Shown: positions 1 to 8,611, numbered from the stretch's first letter. The stretch is DNA of 64,000 bases from Alloalcanivorax venustensis ISO4 (GCF_015356855.1 NZ_ARXR01000008.1:62001-126000); one strand, 5' to 3'. Made by a program: numbers and translations. Notes: generated by a model from the sequence alone, not told the origin.

Positions 1-273
1 GAAGTGATCACCAACAACGCCGCCGCCGTGCTGGTTTTCCCGATCGCCACCGGCGTCGCCGAGAAGCTCGGCGTCAGCCCGCTGCCGTTCATCGTCGCCG
101 TCATGTTCGCCGCCAGCGCCAGCTTCATGACCCCGCTGGGCTACCAGACCAATCTCATGGTCATGGGCCCCGGTGGCTACCGCTTCACCGATTACCTTAA
201 GATCGGCATCCCGATGAGTTTGGTGGCCGCGACTGTCAGTGTTGGCCTCATCCCGCTCGTTTGGGCGTTCTAG
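1..273 (+). CDS. SLC13/DASS-family anion permease, C-terminal end (partial)
   Basis: This is the last 90 codons of an inner-membrane symporter; the 5' part lies outside the window and the frame is open from base 1. The sequence starts EVITNNAAAV, which matches the conserved TNN signature near the end of sodium-coupled sulfate/dicarboxylate permeases of the SLC13 (DASS) family, followed by the typical MTPLGYQTN segment and a final hydrophobic helix. In many bacteria a larger version of this family carries TrkA-C domains and is called a sulfate permease. The nearby cysC at 765 would fit sulfate uptake, but the substrate cannot be decided from this fragment. Confidence 0.85.
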   Translation, partial: EVITNNAAAVLVFPIATGVAEKLGVSPLPFIVAVMFAASASFMTPLGYQTNLMVMGPGGYRFTDYLKIGIPMSLVAATVSVGLIPLVWAF

Positions 274-278
274 CGGCC

Positions 279-312
279 GGCTGCAAGCTACAGGCTTCAA
301 GCTGCAAGCGGG
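279..312. repeat. Heptad repeat array, left copy of an inverted pair
   Basis: On the minus strand this stretch reads as 7-base units of the type AGCTTGC, AGCTTGA, AGCCTGT, AGCTTGC. Its reverse complement matches 26 of 29 bases of the array at 717-752, so the two form an inverted pair around the four-helix-bundle gene between them. It is purely intergenic. Confidence 0.8.
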
Positions 313-375
313 TGGGGGAGAGCTGAGGGGGGATCGTGTAGAATTCGCGGTCTGGAATTACAAGAGGACGCAAGG

Positions 376-717
376 ATGCGTTTTGAGGAATTGTCCGTAT
401 GGAGACGGGCGGCGCGGTTGAGCGCTGACATATACCGGCATTTCGCACAGTGTCGGGATTTTGGGTTTCGAGATCAGATCACCCGGTCAGGGCTGTCGAT
501 TCCCTCGAATATCGCCGAGGGGTATGAGCGGGCGTCTGACAAAGAGAAAGCGGTGTTTCTGAACTACGCAAAAGGCTCATCCGGTGAGTTGCGTACCCAG
601 ATATACATTGGGATAGAAATTGGCTACATCAGCCCCGAAGTGGGCCACCGCTGGAAACGCGAAGCCCAGGATATCTCGAAGATGCTGCACGCGCTGATAA
701 GCGCGATGCGAACTTAG
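376..717 (+). CDS. Four-helix-bundle protein (S23/IVS-like family)
   Basis: A 113-residue protein of the four-helix-bundle family first known from intervening sequences of 23S rRNA genes (TIGR02436-type). Family hallmarks seen are the N-terminal F-E-L-VW-R-A pattern, the central RSGLSIPSNIAEGYER block (residues 35-50), a KGSSGELRTQ stretch, and a predicted all-alpha fold. Related proteins include Avd of diversity-generating retroelements, which binds nucleic acid, but no reverse transcriptase or template repeat is present here. The ATG at 376 follows a weak GAGG-type site (363-366). The gene sits alone between two inverted heptad arrays, with no operon partner, which suggests the gene plus repeats travel as a unit. 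Cellular role unknown. Confidence 0.85.
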   Translation: MRFEELSVWRRAARLSADIYRHFAQCRDFGFRDQITRSGLSIPSNIAEGYERASDKEKAVFLNYAKGSSGELRTQIYIGIEIGYISPEVGHRWKREAQDISKMLHALISAMRT

Positions 718-752
718 CTTGAAGCTTGCAGCTTGTAGCTTGCAGCTTCCCG
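717..752. repeat. Heptad repeat array, right copy of an inverted pair
   Basis: Five consecutive 7-base units of the form AGCTTGN (AGCTTGA, AGCTTGC, AGCTTGT, AGCTTGC, AGCTTCC) start at the stop codon of the four-helix-bundle gene and end just before the cysC ribosome binding site. Inverted relative to the array at 279-312. Confidence 0.85.
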
Positions 753-764
753 AACGGAGGCAAC

Positions 765-1382
765 ATGACTGATACGCCCTACCAACGCCGAGAGAATGAG
801 TCCCAGGCCGAAGTGATCTGGCACCAGACCCACATCACCAAGGACGACCGCGCCAAGCAGAAGAACCAGGTGCCCAAGTGCATCTGGCTCACCGGCCTGT
901 CCGGCTCCGGCAAATCCACCCTGGCCAACGCCCTGGAAGTGGCGCTCACCGAGCAGGGCAAGCACACCTACCTGCTGGACGGCGATAATGTGCGCCACGG
1001 CCTGAACAAGAACCTGGGCATGAGCGACGAGGACCGCACCGAGAACATCCGCCGGGTGTCCGAAGTGGCCAAGCTGATGGTCGACGCCGGCCTGGTGGTG
1101 ATCACCGCCTTCATCAGCCCGTTCCGCGCCGACCGGGACGCCGCCCGCGCCCTGTTCGAGGACGGCGAGTTCGTGGAAGTGTTCGCCGACGCCCCCCTGG
1201 AAGAGTGCGAGAAGCGCGACCCCAAGGGCCTCTACAAGAAAGCCCGCGCCGGCGAGATCAAGGAATTCACCGGCATCGACAGCCCCTACGAAGCCCCGGC
1301 CAACGCGGAAGTGGTGATCAACACCGCCGAGCACGACATCGGTGAGTGCGTGCGCCAGCTGATCGAGAAAATCGGCGTCTGA
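765..1382 (+). CDS. cysC: Adenylylsulfate kinase CysC
   Basis: A 205-residue cytosolic APS kinase that phosphorylates adenosine 5'-phosphosulfate to PAPS, the activated sulfate used for reductive assimilation and by sulfotransferases. The Walker A loop is GLSGSGKS (residues 44-51), followed by [11 protein letters not shown] and the FISPFRADR block typical of CysC, and [18 protein letters not shown] near the C terminus. Length is usual for the family. The ATG at 765 is chosen because CGGAGG (755-760) lies just upstream; an upstream ATG at 726 would start inside the heptad repeat. The position beside a polysaccharide locus leaves open supply of PAPS for glycan sulfation, but no sulfotransferase is visible in the window. 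Confidence 0.95.
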   Translation: MTDTPYQRRENESQAEVIWHQTHITKDDRAKQKNQVPKCIWLTGLSGSGKSTLANALEVALTEQGKHTYLLDGDNVRHGLNKNLGMSDEDRTENIRRVSEVAKLMVDAGLVVITAFISPFRADRDAARALFEDGEFVEVFADAPLEECEKRDPKGLYKKARAGEIKEFTGIDSPYEAPANAEVVINTAEHDIGECVRQLIEKIGV

Positions 1383-1410
1383 GTCCGAGACCCCCACCGT
1401 TGGGAGCCCC

Positions 1411-2511
1411 ATGAAAGGCATCGTCTGCAGCAACCTCTATGCGATCACCGACGAGCGCGATCTGACCAGCAATACGCTGGCGGTTCGCGAGCTCGTCGAC
1501 GGCGCCATCGCCGAGGGACTGGAAGTCACCGCCGTGCTGCGCTTTCTGCCGCTGATCGTTAAAGGCGGCCCCTACTGGCCCAGAAAGCGCGTTCTGAACG
1601 GCTTGCCGGTGTACGACGTGCCGACCATCGGCTTCCGGTTTATCTATTCAGCCCTGCTGACCAGGCTGGTGCTGTTCCTGATGGGCTTTCGCGGGCGCTT
1701 CGACTTCGCCATCTGCCACCAGAGCTTTAACTTTATCGCCGCGAAGCGGGTGCTTGGTCGCAGGCCGGCGAAGAAGTACTTCGTGGTCCACGGCTCCGAC
1801 CTGGGCAAGCCGCAGCTACGCCGATGCCTGGATGCGGCGGACAAGACGTTCGTCCGCTCCCATGCGCTCGCGCGCCAACTGAAAGACAACTACGGCGTCG
1901 AGCCGTCCGGCATCGTCTACTCAGGCATCGACGCGGCGGAGATCATTGACCTGGAGAGCAAGGACATTTCCCTCGAAGGGGGCCTGGTGATTACCATGGC
2001 CTCCTTAATGATACCGAGAAAGAACGTTCAACCTTGTCTGCGTGCCTTCAGGGCTCTGATCGACCAGGGTGTCCGTCTGACGGTCCATCTTTACGGAGAC
2101 GGCCCGCTTAGCGCTGCCATCACCCGTGACATTGAGCAACTCGGACTAACCAGGGCGGTGCGCCAATACGGCTTCACGCCACGAGCGGAGGTGCTGAAAG
2201 CCATGCGTGCCTCGCATCTCTTTTTGATGCCCAGTGTCCAGGAAACATTTGGGCTGGTCTATCTGGAAGCGATGGCGTCGGGCTGCGTGGTGATTGGCCA
2301 CCAGGGCTGGGGTATTGATGGTGTGGTCGAAGAGGGTGTAAACGGTTATCTGGTCGCGGCGCCCACGGAGGCGGAAATTGAATCCAAGATCCAGATCTAC
2401 CTGTCCGCACAGGACAGGGAGGCGCTGCACCGTGAGTCTGTTAAGGTCGCTAACGCTAATACCCGGAACAGCGCCGTAAAAAACTACCGTATGTTACTAG
2501 GGCCGAGTTGA
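1411..2511 (+). CDS. Glycosyltransferase family 4 protein
   Basis: A 366-residue GT-B fold glycosyltransferase that probably adds a hexose to a lipid-linked glycan at the cytoplasmic face. The C-terminal donor-binding domain shows the family pattern PSVQETFGLVYLEAMASGC (about residues 271-289), with the two glutamates eight apart (EX7E), and the strand VITMASLMIPRKN that opens the second Rossmann domain. The N-terminal half has the acceptor-domain features HGSDLG and SHALARQL. The gene starts 29 bases after cysC and reads into ugd after 60 bases, so it is the first visible gene of the 1.4-7.7 kb polysaccharide operon. Substrate not predictable from sequence alone. Confidence 0.85.
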   Translation: MKGIVCSNLYAITDERDLTSNTLAVRELVDGAIAEGLEVTAVLRFLPLIVKGGPYWPRKRVLNGLPVYDVPTIGFRFIYSALLTRLVLFLMGFRGRFDFAICHQSFNFIAAKRVLGRRPAKKYFVVHGSDLGKPQLRRCLDAADKTFVRSHALARQLKDNYGVEPSGIVYSGIDAAEIIDLESKDISLEGGLVITMASLMIPRKNVQPCLRAFRALIDQGVRLTVHLYGDGPLSAAITRDIEQLGLTRAVRQYGFTPRAEVLKAMRASHLFLMPSVQETFGLVYLEAMASGCVVIGHQGWGIDGVVEEGVNGYLVAAPTEAEIESKIQIYLSAQDREALHRESVKVANANTRNSAVKNYRMLLGPS

Positions 2512-2571
2512 CCAGATCCCGGTAGTGTCGGTTGCCGCGCGAAGGAAACGTGTTCTGCAAGGAGACTTAGA

Positions 2572-3930
2572 TTGAAAATCACTGTATTCGGCACCGGCTA
2601 TGTGGGCCTGGTCACCGGGGCCTGTCTGGCGGACGCAGGCCATGATGTGCTGTGTGTTGATGTGGACCCGGCCAAGGTGGAAGCCCTGGAGCGCGGAGTG
2701 GTTCCGATCTTTGAGCCGGGGCTGGAGGCCTTGGTGGCGCGGAACCGCGAAGAAGGGCGGCTTGGCTTCACGGTCGATGCCGCACAGGGTGTTGCCTTTG
2801 GAACCATGCAGTTTATCGCCGTGGGCACCCCGCCGGACGAAGACGGCTCCGCCGACATGCAGTACGTACTATCCGTGGCCACCACCATAGGCCGGCATAT
2901 GGACGGCTATAAGTTGGTGGTCAACAAATCCACCGTGCCGGTGGGCACCGCCGACCGGGTCCGGGCCACTATTATCGCCGAACTGGCGGGCAGGGGCGTC
3001 GAGCACGACTTCGACGTCTGCTCCAACCCGGAATTCCTCAAGGAAGGGGCCGCCATCGAGGACTTCACCCGTGGTGCCCGTATCGTCGTCGGCACGGAGT
3101 CGGATAAGGTCCGTGAACTGATGCGTGAGTGCTACGCCCCTTACAACTGGAACCACGACAAGCTGATTTTCATGGATGTGCGCTCCGCCGAGCTCACCAA
3201 ATACGCCGCGAACGCTATGCTGGCCACCAAAATCAGCTTTATGAACGAGATGGCCAATCTGGCCGAGCGGCTGGGGGCGGACATTGAGAATGTTCGCCTT
3301 GGCATCGGTTCCGATCCGCGCATTGGCTATCACTTTATTTATCCCGGGTGCGGCTATGGCGGCTCCTGTTTCCCCAAGGACGTGCGCGCACTGGAGCGCA
3401 TCGCCCATGAAGTGGGCTATGAGGCGCGCATGCTGAGCGCCGTGGAAGCGGTCAACGATCATCAGAAGTCCACGCTCTTCAACAAGCTGAGCAATGCCTT
3501 TGACGGCGACCTGAACGGTAAGACCATCGCGGTCTGGGGCCTGGCCTTCAAACCCAATACCGATGATATGCGTGAAGCGCCTAGCCGCACGTTGATGGAA
3601 GCGGTATGGGCCGCTGGAGGCCATATTCAGGCCTACGACCCGGAGGCGCGCGACGAGTGTCGCCGCCTCTACGGCGACCGTAACGACCTGACCTTGGCGG
3701 AGCATCGCGTGGACGCGCTGGACGGTGCCGACGCCTTGGTAATCTGTACCGAATGGAAGGAGTTCCGAGTCGCGGACTTCAAGGCAATACGTGACGCCCT
3801 GCGCACCCCCGTAATGGTGGACGGCCGTAATATCTATGAGCCGGACTCCGTACGTGCCGCCGGTCTGCTTTATTTTGGTGTCGGCCGGGGCGACAGCGTT
3901 CTGACGGAGATATCTGGTGCTGCTGGTTAG
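2572..3930 (+). CDS. ugd: UDP-glucose 6-dehydrogenase
   Basis: A 452-residue cytosolic NAD-dependent enzyme that oxidises UDP-glucose to UDP-glucuronate. Visible signatures are the N-terminal Rossmann motif [10 protein letters not shown] (residues 7-16), the [14 protein letters not shown] substrate loop, [11 protein letters not shown], the catalytic cysteine in [13 protein letters not shown] (about residues 260-272), and the C-terminal [16 protein letters not shown] block. Start is a TTG with AAGGAG at 2559-2564, seven bases upstream. The 3' end overlaps the next gene by 14 bases. UDP-GlcA made here can feed the epimerase gene at 28248. A decayed second copy of ugd lies at 27924-28231. Confidence 0.95.
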   Translation: MKITVFGTGYVGLVTGACLADAGHDVLCVDVDPAKVEALERGVVPIFEPGLEALVARNREEGRLGFTVDAAQGVAFGTMQFIAVGTPPDEDGSADMQYVLSVATTIGRHMDGYKLVVNKSTVPVGTADRVRATIIAELAGRGVEHDFDVCSNPEFLKEGAAIEDFTRGARIVVGTESDKVRELMRECYAPYNWNHDKLIFMDVRSAELTKYAANAMLATKISFMNEMANLAERLGADIENVRLGIGSDPRIGYHFIYPGCGYGGSCFPKDVRALERIAHEVGYEARMLSAVEAVNDHQKSTLFNKLSNAFDGDLNGKTIAVWGLAFKPNTDDMREAPSRTLMEAVWAAGGHIQAYDPEARDECRRLYGDRNDLTLAEHRVDALDGADALVICTEWKEFRVADFKAIRDALRTPVMVDGRNIYEPDSVRAAGLLYFGVGRGDSVLTEISGAAG

Positions 3931-4747
3931 TCTCACCACCACTGCCCAACGGTTACCGCTGTGCAGAATGGCCCTGATGTCCATTGCCACACAGACGTGT
4001 CTGCCCGACAAAATTATCGTCTGGGTGTCCGATCAGCCCTACCTGCGCGATACCGGCATCGCTGACCCCGCGGTTCTCGAGACGGTTACCGGAGACCTTG
4101 GAGCCCTGGCGGACCGTGTGGAATTCCGCTGGACGGAAAACCAGGGCCCGTACAGGAAATTGATGCCGCTGCTGAGAGTCTGTGAGGATGAGGATCTGAT
4201 CGTCACCGCCGATGACGATATTTTTTATGGTCGAGAGTGGCTGGCGACTCTCGTGGCAGGGTTCGATAGCGACAAACGGCAGGTGCCCGCCCTCCGTGTC
4301 CGGGCCGTCCGCCACGGCCCGACGGGCAAACCACGAACATACCTGTCCTGGCCGATCATCAAGGAAGCGGGCGTGCGGCAACGGGATCTGATCATTACCT
4401 TCGGCGGTGGTGCGGTACTAAAAAAAGACTTCTTCTCGCCCGGGGATTTGGATAATCAGGATTATATGCGGGTGGCGCCCACCGCCGACGACCTGTGGTA
4501 TTCACGTCTGCTTTTAAACAACGGCGTATCGGTGCGCTGTTTGCCCGGCGGGCTGGACGAGCTCGGGTTCGTCCTCCACGGCGAGGGTCTGAGAAACGAC
4601 AATCTCCCACGGGTGCGCAGTTTTATCCACTTATGGAAATGGCGGCTTATCGATAAGCCGAGGGAGTATCTCGGATATCCGGTCTGTGAGAACGACTGGG
4701 TCTACCGTCGCATCCAGGCCTATTTCAATGACAAACCGCCGGCGTGA
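3917..4747 (+). CDS. GT-A-like glycosyltransferase
   Basis: A 276-residue protein that looks like a small GT-A fold glycosyltransferase. The N terminus VSLTTTAQR resembles the opening strand of this group, and a metal-binding TADDD motif (around residues 95-99) follows a [11 protein letters not shown] segment, as in glycosyltransferases that handle polysaccharide side chains. GGGAVLKK and LWYSRLLL lie in the C-terminal half. The start is GTG at 3917, overlapping ugd by 14 bases, so translation is probably coupled. The gene is followed after 11 bases by tagD. Exact sugar and linkage unknown; the family assignment is from motif reading. Confidence 0.65.
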   Translation: MLLVSLTTTAQRLPLCRMALMSIATQTCLPDKIIVWVSDQPYLRDTGIADPAVLETVTGDLGALADRVEFRWTENQGPYRKLMPLLRVCEDEDLIVTADDDIFYGREWLATLVAGFDSDKRQVPALRVRAVRHGPTGKPRTYLSWPIIKEAGVRQRDLIITFGGGAVLKKDFFSPGDLDNQDYMRVAPTADDLWYSRLLLNNGVSVRCLPGGLDELGFVLHGEGLRNDNLPRVRSFIHLWKWRLIDKPREYLGYPVCENDWVYRRIQAYFNDKPPA

Positions 4748-4758
4748 AGGGCTAAGCA

Positions 4759-5220
4759 ATGAAAGTGGTACTGACATACGGGACGTTCGATATTTTCCAC
4801 GTTGGCCATGTACGGCTGCTGCGGCGCTTAAAGGCGCTGGGTGACCGTTTGATCGTGGGCCTCTCGACGGACGAGTTCAATGCCCTGAAGGGCAAGAGCG
4901 CTTTAATGCGCTTTGAGGACCGCCGCGAGGTGCTTGAGGCCGTGGACGCGGTGGATCTGGTGATACCCGAGTCGTCCTGGGACCAGAAAATCGACGACGT
5001 GCGCGAGCACAATGTGGATATCTTCGGTATCGGTGACGATTGGGAGGGAAAATTCGACTTCCTTAAGCCGCATTGCGAGGTCGTGTATCTGAGCCGTACC
5101 CATGGCATTTCATCGTCTTCGATAAAAGCACTGACATCGGGGCTCTCCATCGAAAATATTCAGCAGATGCGCGACTCGGTCGAGGTCTTGAGAAACGTAC
5201 TGAAAACGTTCGGCGATTAA
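4759..5220 (+). CDS. tagD: Glycerol-3-phosphate cytidylyltransferase (TagD-like)
   Basis: A 153-residue nucleotidyltransferase that should couple CTP with glycerol 3-phosphate to give CDP-glycerol. The HxGH motif is HVGH (residues 14-17) in the context YGTFDIFHVGH, and the second signature is RTHGISSSSIK (113-123), close to the RTxGISTT of TagD. The protein is about 20 residues longer than the Bacillus enzyme, with an added C-terminal helix. It lies four bases upstream of a CDP-glycerol glycerophosphotransferase homologue, which supports CDP-glycerol as the product over other CDP- or ADP-activated alcohols. It supplies a teichoic-acid-like glycerol-phosphate unit in a Gram-negative glycan. 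Confidence 0.88.
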   Translation: MKVVLTYGTFDIFHVGHVRLLRRLKALGDRLIVGLSTDEFNALKGKSALMRFEDRREVLEAVDAVDLVIPESSWDQKIDDVREHNVDIFGIGDDWEGKFDFLKPHCEVVYLSRTHGISSSSIKALTSGLSIENIQQMRDSVEVLRNVLKTFGD

Positions 5221-5223
5221 GCC

Positions 5224-6372
5224 ATGAAGAAGCTGTTGTTCGTCATTTTGGCATGGACGTTGGGGGTGCTCGGCATGTTGATTCCGCGCAAACCTGGCCT
5301 CGTTGTCTTTTCGCAAGCGAGAAACCGCTACTCGGGGAACTCACGCGCTCTGTTCGAGTGGATGACGCGGAACGATCATCAAGCGTACTGGTTATACGCT
5401 CGCGGCTTTACGCCGGTGGAGTTGCCGGAGGCTTCGTCGCGTTTCGTCGCAAGGGCCGGCCTGGCCGGATTCCTGCTTTGCGCCCGTGCCGAGTTCGCGG
5501 TCATCTCCCACGGCGGTTCCGATTTCGGTATATTCTGGCCGCTCGCGAAACGCGCCAGGGTGATCATGCTTTGGCACGCGATAGGTATTAAGCGTGCCGG
5601 CCTTACCGATCATAAGGCGACTCCGGCCGGCTGCCGCGAGCGGCTGCGTGAGACGCGTTTCTACTCCATGTGCATCGCCAGCTCCGACATCGATTGCTAC
5701 AACACCGCCGCGTTTCAGGGCGTGGATGTTCGCCGTGTTTCCGTCACCGGCCTACCGCGCGCCGATGTTTACCTTCACAACCGTGAGAGCGAGATTACGC
5801 ACGCGGATCGCTTTAAGGTGCTCTATGCACCTACGTTTCGGGATTACGATCTCGACAGGCCGCTATTCTTCCCGTTCGACGACCTGGATGACGCCGCACT
5901 GCGTGGTTTCTTCGCTGAGCAGCCGGATATGGAAATCCACCTAAGACCTCATCCTAACGACACGGATTCCAACATCCAGGCGGAGCAGCTCGCGGCCGGA
6001 TTTCCCGATAACATTAAGCTGCTTACGGAAAAAATAGTGGGCGATGTCGATTCGGTACTCCACCAGTACGAAGCCATCGTCACCGATTACTCGTCGATCT
6101 ATATGGAACCGTTGCTGGCTGACGTACCCCCGATTTTCGTCAACTTCGATCTGCGGGAGTATTTGAGCACTCGGGGCATGGCCTACGACTACGATCTCGT
6201 GACACCCGGCCCCAAGGTCGGCTCGACGACAGAGATGCTGAAAGCGTTAAGCGACGCCCGACGGGGCGCACCCGGCTGGGCTGAGCACCGTGAGCAGGTG
6301 AGAAAGATGTTTTTCACCCACCGAGACGCCAACGCCTGCTCACGGGTATTCGACGCTATGAAAGCCCTATGA
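5224..6372 (+). CDS. CDP-glycerol glycerophosphotransferase family protein (TagB/TagF-like)
   Basis: A 382-residue peripheral membrane enzyme expected to transfer glycerol phosphate from CDP-glycerol to a lipid-linked acceptor. The hydrophobic N terminus (residues 4-20) could anchor it. Family signatures seen are LWHAIGIKR (116-124), YAPTFRD (201-207), HLRPHPND (239-246) and TDYSS (287-291); the two histidine regions match the catalytic positions known in TagF. It is shorter than the Gram-positive polymerase TagF and nearer the size of the primase TagB or of capsule transferases such as Cps/Lcb proteins. Overlaps the following flippase gene by 4 bases, and partner TagD lies immediately upstream. 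Confidence 0.9.
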   Translation: MKKLLFVILAWTLGVLGMLIPRKPGLVVFSQARNRYSGNSRALFEWMTRNDHQAYWLYARGFTPVELPEASSRFVARAGLAGFLLCARAEFAVISHGGSDFGIFWPLAKRARVIMLWHAIGIKRAGLTDHKATPAGCRERLRETRFYSMCIASSDIDCYNTAAFQGVDVRRVSVTGLPRADVYLHNRESEITHADRFKVLYAPTFRDYDLDRPLFFPFDDLDDAALRGFFAEQPDMEIHLRPHPNDTDSNIQAEQLAAGFPDNIKLLTEKIVGDVDSVLHQYEAIVTDYSSIYMEPLLADVPPIFVNFDLREYLSTRGMAYDYDLVTPGPKVGSTTEMLKALSDARRGAPGWAEHREQVRKMFFTHRDANACSRVFDAMKAL

Positions 6373-7700
6373 AGGGGCCCGGGCTCGGTTTGAAGAAGCT
6401 TACCGGCAATATTGCCGCGACTTTGGCACGGCAATTGGGCGCCGGGGTGCTTCAGTTGCTGACTCTGGCGTTGATCGCCCGGGTGTTCGGCCCGCAAGGC
6501 AACGGTGCCTACGCAGTCGCCCTGTTACTGCCCACCACCTTGGCATCGCTGTTGAACCTGGGTATCGGCTCGGCGAACATCTACTATCTCGGCGCCGCGC
6601 GCGTTGGGGCCGCGGCGGCGCTACGAACCACGTTCAAGCTGTACGCTGTCATCGCGCTGCTGGGCCTCGCAGTGGGAGCCACGGTGGTGCTGCATTTCGC
6701 CGAACGGTGGTTCCAGGGCGTACCCGAGGAGCTGTTATGGGTCGCGTTGGCGGTATTCCCGATCTCTCTTTTGTTGGCGTTGATTTCCAGCGTTTTTCAG
6801 GGTCTTCAGCAGTTCAAACGATTTAATTTGATTCTGCTGTTGCAGCCGTCACTGACCCTGATTTTCGTGATACTGCTCCTTCTCGGGGGCGTGGATGCCA
6901 TTGAGTGGATGCTGGCCGCCTATCTCGCCGCCGCCCTGGCGACACTTATCGTGGCCCTCTTTACCGTCAGAGGTTATTGGGTCAAAGGTGAGGGGCCCGC
7001 GTTTCCGCACTATGGGCGGGCCCTGTTGACCTACGGTTACAAAGCCCACCTCAGCAACATACTGGCGTTCGTGAACTATCGCGCGGATATCTTTCTGGTG
7101 AACTTTTTCACCGGTCCGGCGGCCGCCGGGGTATATGTCATTGCCGTCCAACTCTCCGAGCGTCTGTGGCTGCTCTCCCGGGCGGCGAGCACGGTACTCC
7201 TCCCACGGTTGTCCCAGCTCTCCAGCGATGAAGCCAAGCGTAAGCAACTCACCCCCATCGTCACCCGGTGGGTGCTGTGGATTACCCTGGCAGCGTCGTT
7301 GTTGACGGCACTCGTCGGTTACCCGTTTATTCTGCTGGTTTTCGGCACGGATTTCGTTGCAGCCTACTGGCCCCTGGTGCTGTTGTTGCCCGGCATTGTG
7401 TTGGGGTCCGCTTCCCGCGTTCTTGCCAACGACATCGCCGCCCGCGGGCGACCCGAGTTGAATATGTACACCTCGATAGTGGTGGTGCTTATTAATGTGG
7501 CCGGCAACGTGGCACTCATCCCGGGTCACGGGATCCATGGGGCGGCCGTCGCCACGTCTTTGGCTTATGGCATCAATTTTGCGTTGCGTCTGGCGATGCA
7601 CCGTTATTTTACCGGTACGCCGATATGGCGAAACATCCTGATAGGCCGGTCTGACCTGGCGATATTAAATTCGCTGCGGAAAAAGGGTGGTAAACAGTAA
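6369..7700 (+). CDS. Wzx-type polysaccharide flippase
   Basis: A 443-residue polytopic membrane protein of the MATE/PST superfamily (oligosaccharide flippase). It would move undecaprenyl-linked repeat units across the inner membrane. The N terminus carries the usual pattern ATLARQLGAGVLQLLTLALIAR and VFGPQGNGAYAVA, and hydrophobicity suggests 12-14 helices through the protein. The ATG overlaps the stop of the glycerophosphotransferase gene (ATGA-type), so it is part of the same operon, of which it is the last gene: a CRP-type site and a probable promoter for rfaH follow directly. Confidence 0.9.
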   Translation: MKGPGLGLKKLTGNIAATLARQLGAGVLQLLTLALIARVFGPQGNGAYAVALLLPTTLASLLNLGIGSANIYYLGAARVGAAAALRTTFKLYAVIALLGLAVGATVVLHFAERWFQGVPEELLWVALAVFPISLLLALISSVFQGLQQFKRFNLILLLQPSLTLIFVILLLLGGVDAIEWMLAAYLAAALATLIVALFTVRGYWVKGEGPAFPHYGRALLTYGYKAHLSNILAFVNYRADIFLVNFFTGPAAAGVYVIAVQLSERLWLLSRAASTVLLPRLSQLSSDEAKRKQLTPIVTRWVLWITLAASLLTALVGYPFILLVFGTDFVAAYWPLVLLLPGIVLGSASRVLANDIAARGRPELNMYTSIVVVLINVAGNVALIPGHGIHGAAVATSLAYGINFALRLAMHRYFTGTPIWRNILIGRSDLAILNSLRKKGGKQ

Positions 7701-7708
7701 TCCCTATT

Positions 7709-7724
7709 TGTGATGTTGATCACA
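7709..7724. promoter_or_regulatory. Perfect CRP/Vfr-type operator upstream of rfaH
   Basis: TGTGA, six bases, TCACA in exact consensus symmetry, with A/T-rich flanks on both sides. It begins eight bases after the flippase stop codon and 215 bases before rfaH. A weak sigma-70-like pair (TTGCAC near 7733, TATATT near 7753, spacing about 14) lies just downstream. This suggests cAMP-dependent control of rfaH and so, indirectly, of the polysaccharide operon. Site symmetry is seen; the regulator is inferred. Confidence 0.7.
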
Positions 7725-7938
7725 TAAACTATTTGCACTAGGATCACGAGGCTATATTCCGGGGGGAATGTAAAAAATCGCAACAAAAGACAACCTGAGC
7801 ACTACGGCAAGGCGGACTCCGCCCGGCTAACGTAGGCTCCGTCACGCGAGCGTCACCTCCCCGCGCGAAGCTACTCGAATACGGACACTCGGCCTCACAA
7901 GGGCCGGGCACGGGCAGAGCCCCGAAAAGGATAACGGC

Positions 7939-8436
7939 ATGAGCGATTCAGGCTGGTACGTGGTTCAGTGCCGCGCCAACCAGAACTACAGGGCCCAGGA
8001 AAACCTGGAAAATCAGGGGTTTACCTGCTTTCAGCCCCAGCTCTGCCTGGAAAAAGTACGCGCCGGCCGGCGCGTGCAGCGCCAGGAGCCCCTGTTCCCC
8101 GGTTACCTCTTTATTCAACTGTCCGAGCAGGGCAGTGGCTGGCACACCATCCGCTCCACCCGGGGCGTGACCAAACTGGTGGCCTTCGGCGACCGCCCGG
8201 CGGCGGTGCCGCCCTCCGTAATCGATGCCCTCAAGCTGCAGACCCAGACCAGCGCCAACGACGACCGCCCCGCGCTGCGCCCGGGCGACCGCCTGCGCAT
8301 CGAACACGGCCCCTTCGCGGACATGGAAGCGGTGTTCCACCGCTTCGACGGCCAGGAGCGCGCCATCGTGCTGCTCAGCATGCTCCACAAGCAGCACCGC
8401 CTCACCCTGGCCCTAAGAGACGTAAGCACGTTGTAA
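7939..8436 (+). CDS. rfaH: Transcription antiterminator RfaH (specialised NusG paralogue)
   Basis: A 165-residue NusG-family protein that binds RNA polymerase paused at an ops element and suppresses pausing and Rho termination in long surface-polysaccharide operons. The N-terminal NGN domain reads WYVVQCRANQNYRAQENL and continues with EPLFPGYLFIQL and the TRGVTKLVAFG block, all typical of RfaH rather than housekeeping NusG. The C-terminal KOW region GDRLRIEHGPFADMEAVF is present. ATG 939 bases into the 7 kb block follows AAAAGGAT. An exact ops sequence occurs 145 bases after the stop codon, so protein and DNA target are neighbours. A long leader (about 160-200 nt) precedes the gene. Confidence 0.93.
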   Translation: MSDSGWYVVQCRANQNYRAQENLENQGFTCFQPQLCLEKVRAGRRVQRQEPLFPGYLFIQLSEQGSGWHTIRSTRGVTKLVAFGDRPAAVPPSVIDALKLQTQTSANDDRPALRPGDRLRIEHGPFADMEAVFHRFDGQERAIVLLSMLHKQHRLTLALRDVSTL

Positions 8437-8451
8437 CCCTTTTTGGTTGTG

Positions 8452-8512
8452 AGAGCGGGCCTTGTGGGAGCGGGCCCAGCCCGCGAAAGGCAAGCCCAGC
8501 TTGCCGGCAGGA
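8452..8512. repeat. REP-type palindromic repeat
   Basis: Contains GTGGGAGCGGGC (8464-8475), a short centre and GCCCGCGAA (8479-8487), a stem-loop of the REP family common in Pseudomonas relatives, followed by a second imperfect stem (GCAAGC...GCTTGC). Same core at 13458-13481, 46711-46734 (inverted) and 56111-56134. Confidence 0.85.
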
Positions 8513-8580
8513 TCCCAGAGATCTGCCAAAAAAAGAAACAGGCACCGATCCGTCCTCAGGGAATCGACGGCAAACCCTGC

Positions 8581-8601
8581 GGCGGTAGCGTGCCTGAACG
8601 G
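8581..8601 (+). promoter_or_regulatory. ops / JUMPStart element (RfaH recruitment site)
   Basis: The string GGCGGTAGCGTG (8581-8592) is the classic ops core, followed by CCTGAACGG. In Escherichia coli this element in the non-template strand of paused polymerase recruits RfaH. Here it lies 145 bases after rfaH and 20 bases before the GTG of the nuclease gene, on the same strand as the whole downstream operon. Function by analogy. Confidence 0.88.
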
Positions 8602-8611
8602 GGGACAGATA

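Noticed and set aside
376-717. Four-helix-bundle gene as part of a diversity-generating retroelement
   Set aside because: No reverse transcriptase, template repeat or variable repeat is seen in the neighbourhood.
279-752. Heptad arrays as a CRISPR array
   Set aside because: Units are only 7 bases, tandem, without spacers, and no cas genes are nearby.
8462-8611. N-terminal 50 codons added to the MBL-fold nuclease
   Set aside because: This part would translate a REP repeat and the ops element. GTG 8612 has a ribosome binding site and starts at the conserved fold.
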